Below are positions 10,246 to 19,184 of a DNA stretch of 64,000 bases, in pieces; the first letter of the stretch is position 1; every line of letters begins with the position of its first letter. The notes under the pieces were generated by a model, which did not search any database, was not told the origin of the DNA, and worked only from the letters and a program-made list of their open reading frames with translations. A program made the translations under genes and the position numbers. The DNA is from Closterium sp. Naga37s-1 (lineage: Eukaryota; Streptophyta; Zygnematophyceae; Desmidiales; Closteriaceae), in NCBI GenBank assembly GCA_947471745.1, contig CANJKZ010000952.1:824001-888000 (forward strand). Direction: 5' to 3'.

Positions 10246-12562
10246 TATTATTCTACTTATGCTCCGCGTTCACACCATTCGCACGCTTGATGTGCTTTGG
10301 AATCCCCTTGAAGAATTGGTGGATTGTTGTACACCCTGATTTTTGCCATAGTGGATTTCGGTATACTGGAATATCCGTTTGTGGGAAACTTACCGGTCGA
10401 GGAGCGCGCTATCAACCACGTTATAGTGGATTTAACACCAATGCGGTCAAACGTGATGCGTTACATTCTAAAGCGGTCAATGCGCATTTTGGAATGGATG
10501 GGCAGGGTGTAAAGAGAAATGAACTTTTGGAACCTCCCCTCACATTCCCATCTGCTAGGGACGGTTAAAAGCGGGATGCCGAAGAATGCCAATGATTAGC
10601 GTGTTCACGCGGTTCAGTGTAACGAAAAACAAGGTGCATGCAAGGAGTAAAAGAGATAGAGAAAGTATGCGAGTGATAACTAAAAAGGCGCTAAAAAACG
10701 TGTACGTTCGCTATTACATAGACTTTTTATGCGTTTCGTAACCCCGTTCACGCGTTTGGTAACTTGTTTTACGTGTTTGGTAACTTAACAATGCCAATGT
10801 TTCACGCGAATGGTAACAAGAAGAGACCTTCAACCGAATTGACAATAATTTCGTGTTTCTCCCGCTCGCGCGAAACAAAATCGACATATCATGACTCACC
10901 AGATTCTGCCCATTTTGCCGCGATCATGTGAAATTACGCGCACTGACATTTGTTACACAAATATTTCACCCACAGACAGTTATCGATGTGCTCGTTGCAA
11001 TAACAACTGTATAACAGACAGAGCAAGCTAATTTCCCAATTGTTTAATTTATGAAGTGTGATATATGGTATGTTTTATATCCGAGGATGTAAATGAAGCC
11101 CGCTTGTTAGATAGCGTGAGGATAAAAAAATATAAATCCTTTTTGGATAGCATGCGAATCTGAAAGCATCAACCCTAAACACATTGCCATAATGAATTTA
11201 TGGCTCAAATCTCAGGAAAGATATGACATTCGAGATGTTTTTTTTTTATATCATTTGTTTAATTAGACCTCAATGGTTATCGCGTTTGGGGTACATATGT
11301 TCTTTCATTTATTTTCAGGCATTCATTAATGCTAGCGAATTTGATCTCATACACACATTATTTGTTTCACTAAATAAAAATGGAGCTCTTTAACGAATGG
11401 TCCGTGGAATAAAAAACAACGAGAGCTGCAAAGGCCGTCGCAAGAGCCGCCTTTAAACTAAAACAAGGTGCTTTACATCTCACTATATGCAAATTTTCCG
11501 TTAGTTACAATTTGCGTGACCTTTCGCCAGTTTTACTATTATTATTATCTATTTATAGACGTAAGATATTGCAGGAATGCATGCATTCAGAGTCTTAACT
11601 GCCAGTATTTAGTTACCAAACACGTGAAGGGAGTTACCACAAGCGTGAAACATCCACGTTGTTCGGCCCTCTTTTCGTTACCATTCTCATATTTTCCCAA
11701 AGAGATTCGTAAACACAAAGTGACCCGCTTCGACCCCTGACCTTTTTCTGTGTTAGTTTTTTTCTTGGACAACGACAGTCTTGCGTCAACTGGATCTATT
11801 CTTTAGCATAGAATTAACTCGCGGGGTCCGCGTTTTCTAATCTTTGAATTCTGGATTGGATTGAAAAAAAATATTTTTTTTCGCGAGTCCCGATCCAGTG
11901 GCACAGTACCCCTAATGGACTAGCGATATCGTTGTCGGGCTGCCACGTAAGCTAAGCACAAGTAACCCGCTTCGACCCCTGACTTTTTTTGTTTGTGTTT
12001 TTTGGACGACAACTGTCTTGCGTCAGCTGGATCTATTCGCAAGGCTTTCAATTTCCACTATGTTTAGGTTTTGTTTTTTCGAATTCTGGATACAATTTTT
12101 TCCATTTTTGTTTTTTTTCAATTCCTTATTTTCCGATCAGAATCTCGTGCGGCGAAGTTAGGTGCGGCGCCACAGCGTTAGTGCGGCTCAGAGAGCGTAC
12201 GTGGCTACTGATGATGGAGCGGAGCGCGCGGTGGGGGCTCCGCCGACCTCGTTTCCAGTCCTCGCTCCCGCCTCGCTCAGAGGTCAGGAAGGTTTCCAGA
12301 CTCGTTCGGGGCTCGCTCCCAGGCCTGGCTCGGATTAGCAGGCGACTCACGCGGCGTAGCTCATCTCACATTGCGCTGATCGCAAGCAGATAAGAGGGAG
12401 CTAATGCAAGCAAGGAAACAAGCTCCTTATTTTCAAGCTACGCACTCCCTTGTGAACCCAGTGTTCGCCCTTTCATCGCAGACAACCTCTCCGCCAACCT
12501 CCTCATCCGTCCCGAGCAGTGCTCTCACATCCGCTGCCGGGACTCGAGACTGATCACACTCT
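10246..12562. other. AT-richer non-coding stretch upstream of the phytocyanin-like gene
   Basis: No convincing gene is seen; open frames are short and unlike any family I recognise. It contains a cluster of four 14-16 bp words of the form CACGCGTTTGGTAAC (about 10725-10820) and a diverged tandem duplication of about 237 bp (11709-12150, listed separately). The GC-rich stretch 12150-12400 directly precedes the gene and may hold its promoter, but no TATA-like element stands out. Confidence 0.4.
11709..12150. repeat. Diverged tandem duplication, about 237-bp unit
   Basis: Unit 1 starts at 11709 and unit 2 at 11946. Shared blocks in the same order and spacing are ACCCGCTTCGACCCCTGAC, GTCTTGCGTCA.CTGGATCTATT, and GAATTCTGGAT followed by a T/A-rich run. 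The two copies differ by several indels. Origin unknown; no coding content. Confidence 0.7.
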
Positions 12563-12623
12563 ATGGCGTCCCTTCAGTGGAGCTCCATCTGCCTGCTGCT
12601 ACCGCTGCTGCTGCTCCTGACGG

Positions 12624-12865
12624 GTAAGAGGCGAACCCTGTAACCACTGAAGGCCCGCTCACAGCCGTATCACTGAGTCGTGACTTTCCGCTCACATACG
12701 CTGTCATGTGTGCTTCTGCTTTCTGTGCTGTGCTGTGCTATGCTGTGCTGTGCTGTGCTGTACTGTGCTGTGCTGTGCTGTGCTGTGCTGTGCTGTGTTG
12801 TGGCTGTGCTGTGCTGTGCTGTGCTGTGGCTGTGCTGTGCTGTGGCTGTCTTCCCTGTGCTGCAG
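12624..12865 (+). repeat. Intron 1 of the phytocyanin-like gene with a (TGCTG)n microsatellite
   Basis: Donor GTAAGAG, acceptor CTGTGCTGCAG. From about 12717 to 12848 the intron is a pentanucleotide array TGCTG/TGTGC with occasional TGGC interruptions. The Cys-rich open frames across it are produced by the repeat. Confidence 0.7.
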
Positions 12866-13267
12866 GGTCGCTGGACACTCCGTGGACGACCATGATCCGC
12901 ACTGCTGCTGTTGCCGTGAGTTCCATTATTCGCCACATTCTGAACGCTTCCACCATCCTCGCCGCTGGCAGCACATACACCAGCTTCCCATGATCGCACG
13001 TGCCTGCATGGTTTCTGCTCGTGTTGTCCAAGCCGTGCCACACACTAGTAGCTAGTACTAACTCTAGGCTGTAGTAACCCTACTCCCTGCCTGCTCCGCC
13101 CGTGCGTACGCCGCTCTGTCCCCGCGTTCTCACCGCCCTCGCGTGCTGTCGCGTTGCGTGCTTGCAGGATGCCAAGACGATAGTGGTCGGGTGGAGGTTC
13201 ACGCGCTGGAATCCGGCCGTGAAGACGTGGCCGCCTCCCAATAATCTCGCATCCGGCGACGTTGTCG

Positions 13268-14457
13268 GTCAGTGCCCACTTCGCTCCCTCGTCGGACTCC
13301 AAACCCTGGAACCCCCACCCTTCACTCTGCTCCCATGAGGCGTTCTGCGCTCTCCCCACAATAACCTCTCTCGCTCTCACCCCACACACCTCTTGCTCTT
13401 CCCACACACTCTCTCGCTCTCTCACACACGCCTCTTCGCCCCCCCCACACATCTCTCTCACTCTTCAACTCTCAACTCTCCCTCTTCCACTCAATCTCTC
13501 CCTCTTCCACTCTCAATTTCGCTCTCCCACTCTCAATCTCGCTCCCCCACTTTCAATTTCGCTCCCCCACTTTCAATCTCGCTCTCCCACTCAATCTCGC
13601 TCTTCCACTCAATCTCGCTCTTCCACTCTCACTCTCGCTCTTCCACTCTCAATCTCGCTCTTCCACTCTCAATCTCGCTCTCCCACTCTCAATCTCGCTC
13701 TCCCACTCTCAATCTCGCTCTCCCACTCTCAATCTCGCTCTCCGACTCTCAATCTCGCTCTCCCACTCTCAATCAATCTCGCTCTCCCACTCTCAATCTC
13801 GCTCTCCCACTCTCAATCTCGCTCTCCCACTCTCAATCTCGCTCTCCCACTCTCAATCTCGCTCTCCCACTCTCAATCTCGCTCTCCCACTCTCAATCTC
13901 GCTCTCCCACTCTCAATCTCGCTCTCCCACTCTCAATCTCGCTCTCCCACTCTCAATCTCGCTCTCCAACTCTCAATCTCGCTCTCCCACTCTCAATCTC
14001 GCTCTCCCACTCTCAATCTCGCTCTCCCACTCTCAATCTCGCTCTCCCACTCTCAATCTCGCTCTCCCACTCTCAATCTCGCTCTCCCACTCTCAATCTC
14101 GCTCTCCCACTCTCAATCTCGCTCTCCCACTCTCAATCTTGCTCTCCCACTCTCAATCTCGCTCTCCCACTCTCAATCTCGCTCTCCCACTCTCAATCTC
14201 GCTCTCCCACTCTCAATCTCGCTCTCCCACTCTCAATCTCGCTCTCCCACTCTCAATCTCGCTCTCCCACTCTCAGTATCGCTCTCCCACTCTCAGTATC
14301 GCTCTCCCACTCTCAGTATCTCTCTCCTACTCTCAGTATCTCTCTCCCACTCTCAGTATCTCTCTCCCACTCTCAGTATCTCTCTCCCACTCTCAGTATC
14401 TCTCATCTCAGTCTCTTGCTCTTTCACTCTTTTCCTTGCACTTGCTCTCCCACCCAG
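13268..14457 (+). repeat. Intron 3 of the phytocyanin-like gene: 20-bp polypyrimidine minisatellite
   Basis: Most of the intron (about 13440-14400) is a tandem array of GCTCTCCCACTCTCAATCTC, with early variants (CTTCCACT, CCCCCACT) and a late variant block (CTCTCAGTAT) from about 14270. Roughly 45 units, almost purely C/T on the gene's sense strand. It ends in a CACCCAG acceptor. The Ser/Leu-rich open frames of up to 403 codons in all three frames come from the repeat. Confidence 0.9.
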
Positions 14458-14701
14458 TATTCAAGTGGAATGACTGGCAGCACAAGCACAATCTGGTGGC
14501 CGTAGTAACGATCGGATCGGCCTTTGCTACTTAGGACCATATGGCTCGCCCATGGTTGTGCTCGCCAAGGCATCAAATCAGGGCACTCACAAGGTCACAG
14601 TGGGCACGGCCGCGTATACGGGCTTCTTTCTCAGCTCCGTTGGCAACGACTGCCTTAAAGGCATGAAGGTTGTTATGCCAGTCGCCACAAATCCTTCTTG
14701 A

Positions 14702-15118
14702 CATTCTCTAAAGTGTTTTTGGGGTTAGGGACGGACTCTTGGTAGTTTCTGGTGTATGGTGTGCAGAATGAGATAATATCTTGAAATGTTTGTTGTTGAG
14801 ATAATATCAAATGACTTCAGAAAAAATCAGTACCGAGATAGAATCATGTGATATCATCTAACACCTTGCTACGGAATGAGTGGAATGGGCCGACCAGGCC
14901 CTCATATACGTTTTTTGGCTGTCTGATTCGTTTTTAGTAGACATATTTTGTCTGATTGGTACAAAAAAAAAAGCTGAAATTTCAGAGCTTAATCGTATAA
15001 AAGTCTGATAAAGAAAGTTCACATCAATAATGAAGCTGATCGATCTGCCTAAAACGGGGAGATAACCTCGCCGCAGCGCTGCTGTCACTGTTTCAGCGTG
15101 ACTGACACGACAAATTTG
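14702..15118. other. Non-coding 3' flank of the phytocyanin-like gene
   Basis: AT-rich sequence without a recognisable gene. It probably includes the 3' untranslated region and the old target of copia element D, whose LTR starts at 15119. Confidence 0.4.
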
Positions 15119-15249
15119 TGTTAGAATAAGCAGGAATGAATGATTGAACTAGGCAAGAGGTGAGTAAGTAGGGGAAACCTAACCCTAAAGTGTTGTACTC
15201 ACTAAGGAGTGACCCTACTGTAGCCTAGAGATACAATTGTAATCTGACA
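15119..15249 (-). repeat. Copia-S element D, 3' LTR (131 bp)
   Basis: On the minus strand the LTR reads TGTCAGATTACAATTGTATC...TTATTCTAACA and closely matches the 3' LTR of element F (34382-34514). The polypurine tract CCTATGGGGGTG lies directly beside it (15250-15261 on this strand). Confidence 0.85.
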
Positions 15250-15291
15250 CACCCCCATAGGCAAAGTAGGGGACAGCAAACACAACAAGCG
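15250..15291 (-). mobile_element. Element D 3' tail, left piece
   Basis: These 42 bp of the 3' untranslated region of D end in AAGCG. Element C inserted here, and the D sequence resumes at 22013 with the duplicated AAGCG, giving an uninterrupted match to the tail of F (about 34340-34381). Confidence 0.85.
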
Positions 15292-15425
15292 TGTCAAATG
15301 ATATATCTGCTATATATGTTTAGGCTGTAGTGGGGTAGCCAACATGGGGTACAGCCCCTTTTAGGGTTTCATATTTGTACCCAACTCTTTCATAGTTGAT
15401 TCATTCCTGTTCCTAGATTCTAACA
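15292..15425 (+). repeat. Element C 5' LTR
   Basis: The LTR runs TGTCAAATGATATATC...TTCTAACA, followed by the primer-binding site TGGTTTCAGAGCACTAGG at 15426. That site is close to the initiator tRNA-Met type (TGGTATCAGAGC). It contains TTTAGGGTTTC, a telo-box-like word. Confidence 0.92.
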
Positions 15426-16165
15426 TGGTTTCAGAGCACTAGGTCCGTATGACCGTTTTTTTTCGGGCCCACCTACCGTTGCGGTTACCGCGCTACCCCA
15501 CGTGTTGTCCTGCCCGCCTTGCCTTGTGACGTGCTGCGCTGCGCGCGCCGTCCTGCAGCCCTCGCGCTGCCTACTGCTGCCCTAGGCCAGCGCGCCGCCC
15601 CTGCAGGCCTGTAAGGCCCGCGCGCCGCCCCTGCAGGCCCGTCAAGCCCACGAGCCGCCCCTGCAAGTCCGTCAGGCCCGCGAGCCGCCCCTGCAGGCCC
15701 GTTAGGCCAGCTGTCGCGGAGCCTTCTGCCGCCGTCGCGGCCCTGCCCTGCAGCAGCTGTCGCGGAGCCTCCTGCCGCGGTCGCGGCCCTGCCCTGCAGC
15801 AGCTGCCGCGGAGCCTCCTGCCGCGGTCGCGGCCCCGCCCTGCAGTAGCTGCCGCGGAGCCTTCTGCCGCCGTTGCGGCCCCGCCCTGCAGCTGTCACGG
15901 CCCCGCCCTGCAGCAGCTGTCGCGGACCTGCCCTACCGCCGACGCGGCCCTGCTCTGCCGCCGCTGTCGCGGCCCCGCCGTCGCCGCCGTCGTGCGCCTG
16001 CCCTTCCCGCCACTGGTGAGCATCTGCCTTGTTCGCGCACTGCCGCGCCATCTGCCTACCTGCCTGCCTCCCTGCCTGCCTGCCACGCCTGCCTGCCTGC
16101 CTGCCTGCCGCGCCTGCCCTGCCTGCACTGCCACTGCTGCCACTGCTGCTACTGGCGGTGGCCAG
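15426..16165 (+). repeat. Element C leader built of GC-rich tandem repeats
   Basis: Three arrays follow each other: units near 36 bp around GCCGCCCCTGCAGGCCCG (15595-15715); units near 57 bp around AGCTGTCGCGGAGCCTCCTG (15716-15910); and a CTGCCTGC run (16050-16115). A CACTGCTGC run precedes ATG 16166. In elements A, B and H the Gag N-terminal domain follows this point; here it is missing. Confidence 0.7.
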
Positions 16166-17002
16166 ATGCAGCTCCAGCGACGTCCGCGTGAGTCTCTCAC
16201 GCCCCAGCAGCTTCGTGAGTGGTACGCTAGTTGGGGTTGTCGCGGTAGCCGTCGTGGCTGTCGCCCTGGAGCTGGTCAGTCGGGAGCGTCTGGCAATGGC
16301 CAGCTGCAGCTGCAGCGGCGTCCGCGCGAGACACTTACGCCCCAGCAGCTTCGTGAGTGGTACGCTCAGAGTAGAGGGTCTTTGAGTACCGTTCGCTGCC
16401 CGTACGTCATTTGCACAGGTGATCGGGCTGGTCAGGCTTGCGGGACGCCTGGTCACACACACTCCCGCTGCTTCGCCCGTCTGAGCGACGCCTGGCGTAC
16501 CGAGTTTGGCGACGAGGCTGAGCTCCCCACCTGGCTGGAGCTGCTTGGACAGAGGGTAGATATCTTTGCTCTTGACTATGATGCTATTCTCACTGCCATG
16601 TATGCATTGCCTACTAGTGCTGACCGTGCCTGTTACATGTGCGTACCGCCTGACCCAGGTATAGAGCCTGCTGCTCTAGGTGCTGGTGAGGCTGCTGCTC
16701 TAGGTGCTAGTGCGTCTCCTGCTCTAGGTGCTGGTGAGGCTGCTGCTCCAGGTGCTGGTGAGTCTGCTCTCTCTGGTACTGCGCCTGCTGAGGCCTTGTA
16801 CACCTTCACACTTGACTCCGGTGCTTCTCGCTCCTTCTTTCGCGACAGCACCACCCTCACGCCGCTCAGTCGGGCGGTTGCAGTCTCCCTGGCAGACCCC
16901 TCTGGGGGTCCAGTCCGTGCGACCTCCACCACTGTCCTTCCTTGTCCTGCTGTCCCGTCCGGCACACTGTTGGGTCTCTACCTCCCCTCGTTCTCCACAA
17001 CT
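16166..17002 (+). pseudogene. Element C partial Gag and protease
   Basis: From ATG 16166 the frame encodes two copies of a TPQQLREWY motif. A Cys/His motif follows (CPYVICTGDRAGQAC...HTHSRC, about 16400-16470), then the acidic tail of Gag, and then an aspartic protease with LDSGASRSFFRD (about 16810-16845). Around 17000 a base present in element A is missing (ACAAC against ACGAAC), so protease and integrase are now in different frames. The usual 200-residue Gag N-terminal domain is absent altogether. Confidence 0.8.
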
Positions 17003-19041
17003 TGGTGGCGGGTTCTGCGCTCTAGGACGCGTGTGTTCACCAGTTCACCCCTGCCTACGAGCGTGTGACACACTGCACGTGTGCTCAGACGGGTCGTCAC
17101 CTGGCTACCTTCACTCGGCAGCCGGGGTCGGGCCTGTACACACTGACCACTGAGTCCCCTCAGGTAGCTGCGTCTGCGTCTGCGTCAGGTCAGCTAGCGG
17201 CCCCCTGCTCGTGTCGCGCCTTGTCGCACCACACCCTCCTTTGGCACCACCGCCTTGGTCACCCCTCGGTGCAGCGCCTTCGTAGCATGCACCGCCGTGT
17301 CCTTGTCTCTGGTCTTCCCAGGGTTCTCCCTCCCCTCCCACCCTCGCCTGCTCCTCCCTGTCTTCCCTGTGTCGAGGGGCGGCAGCGCGCTGCTCCTCAC
17401 TCCTCCTCGTTCCCTCCCACAGAGGCTCCCCTGCAGACTCTCCACCTGGACGTGTGGGGCCCAGCCCGCGTCCGTGGACAGGGCCACGAGCGGTACTTCC
17501 TGCTGGTCGTCGACGACTACACGCGTTACACCACGGTCTTCCCCTTGCAGCGCAAGGGGGAGGTCCCTGATGTTTTGATCCCCTGGATCCGCGCTGTTCG
17601 TCTCCAGCTCCGCGAGCGGTTCCAGTCGGACTTTCCTGTCCTGCGACTGCACTCTGACAGAGGTGGTGAGTTCTCCTCAGACCTCTTGGCAGCCTTCCGT
17701 GCGGAGCACGGCATCCGCCAGACGTTCACGCTTCTAGCCTCTCCGCAGCAGAATGGGGTTGCTGAGCGCCGCATTGGCTTGGTCATGGAGGTCGCTCGTA
17801 CCTCCATGATCCATGCGGCTGCCCCCCATTTTCTGTGGCCGTTTGCGGTCCGGTACGCCGCGCATCAGCTCAACCTCTGGCCTCGTGTCTCCTTGCCGGA
17901 GACCTCGCCCACACTGCTGTGGACGGGGAAGGTTGGCGATGCGTTGCGTTTCCGGGTCTGGGGTGCTCGTGCCTTTGTCCGCGACACCACCGCGGACAAG
18001 CTCTCCGCCCGCGCTGTTCCCTGTGTCTTCCTTGGCTTTGTCCGTGACGCGCCTGGTTGGCAGTTTTACCACCCCACCTCGCGCCGTGTCTTCCCCTCTC
18101 AGGACGTCACGTTCGACGAGTCGGTTCCCTTTTACCGTCTCTTCCCCTACCGCACTGCCCCTCTCCCCCCCCCGCCGCTCTTCCTCGCTCCAGGTGCTCC
18201 CCAGGTAGACCCCCTCCGCGCTTCCGGTCCTGCTCCATCAGGTGTGTCTCAGGTAGACCCTCCTCCCTTGACTGCGCCGGTTGAGGTCACTGGTGACTCA
18301 GGTCCTGCTGAGGGTGGTCCTGCTCGGGGTGCTGCTTCTGGGGGTGCTGAGCCTGGGGGTGCGGAGCCTGGGGGTGCTGAGCCTGGGGGTGCAGAGACTG
18401 GAGGTGCTGAGCCTGGGGGTACTGAGTCTGGGGGTGCTGCACCTGGGGGCGCTGAGGCGTCTGGTGAGCAGTCTCCCTGGAGCGGCCGTCTCCGTAGTCG
18501 CTCCGCTGGTGCCTCGTCGCTGCACTCTCGTCGTCGACTCCCTCTCTCCCCACAGCAGCTGCTTGAGTGGTACGTTGGCCGTCAGGGTCGCGCTGCTGGA
18601 GCTAGGGGCCCTGCTGCGGGAGGCGCTGGAGCTGGTGACTCTGCTACTGGAGTTGTTTCTGCTGGAGGTTCTGGAGCTGCTGGAGGTGCTGGCGCTGGTG
18701 GCGCTGGAGCTGGAGGTGCTGGCGCTGGTGGCGCTGGAGCTGGAGGTTCTGGAGCTGCTGCGGGTGCTGGCGCTGGAGGTTCTGGAGCTGCTGCGGGTGC
18801 TGGCGCTGAGGGTTCTGAGTCTGCTGTTACGCGGTCTCCTTGGAGTGGCCGCCTTCGTCCGCGTGTGCCTCTCACCTCACAGCAGCTGCACGACTGGTAC
18901 AGTGGCCGTCAGGGTCGCGCTTCTGGAGCTCGAGGCTCTGCCGCTGGAGGTACTTCTGCTGACGTCACTGGAGCTGGGAGTGGTGCTGGTCCCGGAGGTG
19001 CTCGTACTGGAGGTACTGGAGCTGCTGGGGCTGGAGGTGCT
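17003..19041 (+). pseudogene. Element C integrase and linker, 5' part
   Basis: This is the end of the protease followed by a copia integrase. It has a zinc finger (HHRLGHP...CLPC, about 17240-17375) and the D,D,E core (LHLDVWGP about 17445, VVDDYTRY about 17510, HSDRGGEF about 17650, NGVAERR about 17755). Then comes the GAEPGG-type linker with two further motif copies (SPQQLLEWYVGRQGR and TSQQLHDWYSGRQGR). The linker is split at 19041 by a solo LTR. Removing that LTR and one copy of the duplicated GTGCT puts this frame and that at 19185 in register. Confidence 0.85.
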
Positions 19042-19184
19042 TGTCAGAAAGAAGAAGGAGAAACAAGAATGAAGAAAGGAGGGGTTTCACTAGCAAGCAG
19101 TTGGATACATATAGCAAACCCTAATTGGGCTGTACTCACTATGGAGTACCCCACTGCAGGCTAGACAATTATAACATTCTGACA
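19042..19184 (-). repeat. Copia-S solo LTR inside element C (143 bp, TSD GTGCT)
   Basis: On the minus strand the LTR runs TGTCAGAATGTT...CTTTCTGACA with the Copia-S core. GTGCT flanks it on both sides (19037-19041 and 19185-19189). It lies in the Gly/Ala linker coding region. There is no internal sequence, so it was left by recombination between the two LTRs of a full insertion. Confidence 0.93.

Larger units (their letters stand above)
12563..14701 (+). pseudogene. Phytocyanin / early-nodulin-like protein gene, four exons, one apparent frameshift
   Basis: Exons inferred from GT-AG borders with matching phases: 12563-12623 (Leu-rich signal peptide), 12866-12915, 13168-13267 (DAKTIVVGWRFTRWNP...LASGDVV), and 14458-14701. 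The joins give a phytocyanin fold: GDVVVFKWNDWQ, HKHNLVAV, then GTAAYTGFFLSSVGNDC and LKGMKVVMPVA before TGA 14699. In cucumber basic protein numbering the copper ligands are His39, Cys79, His84 and Met89. Here His and Met are kept, while Cys79 reads Ser and His84 reads Asp, as in non-copper early-nodulin-like proteins. Exon 4 has TAG at 14532 followed by a continuation one frame over. A single missing base would explain both, so this is either a young pseudogene or a sequence error. Proteins of this family are usually secreted, often GPI-anchored; no C-terminal hydrophobic tail is seen. Confidence 0.7.

Noticed and set aside
12680..13055. Cys-rich small proteins in the (TGCTG) array
   Set aside because: Pure repeat translation inside intron 1.
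13500..14400. CRISPR-like regular array
   Set aside because: Units are contiguous with no unique spacers, the genome is eukaryotic, and it sits in an intron.
13262..14505. Ser/Leu-rich open frames of 403 and 370 codons on the + strand
   Set aside because: They are translations of the 20-bp intron minisatellite; the array lies between matching splice sites of the phytocyanin-like gene.
14502..14534. A 30-nt intron removing the TAG in the phytocyanin-like gene
   Set aside because: GT and AG are present, but it is too short and the phases do not match the continuation.
15485..16462. 325-codon Arg/Ala/Gly-rich minus frame
   Set aside because: Antisense of the GC-rich leader and Gag remnant of element C; no family resemblance.
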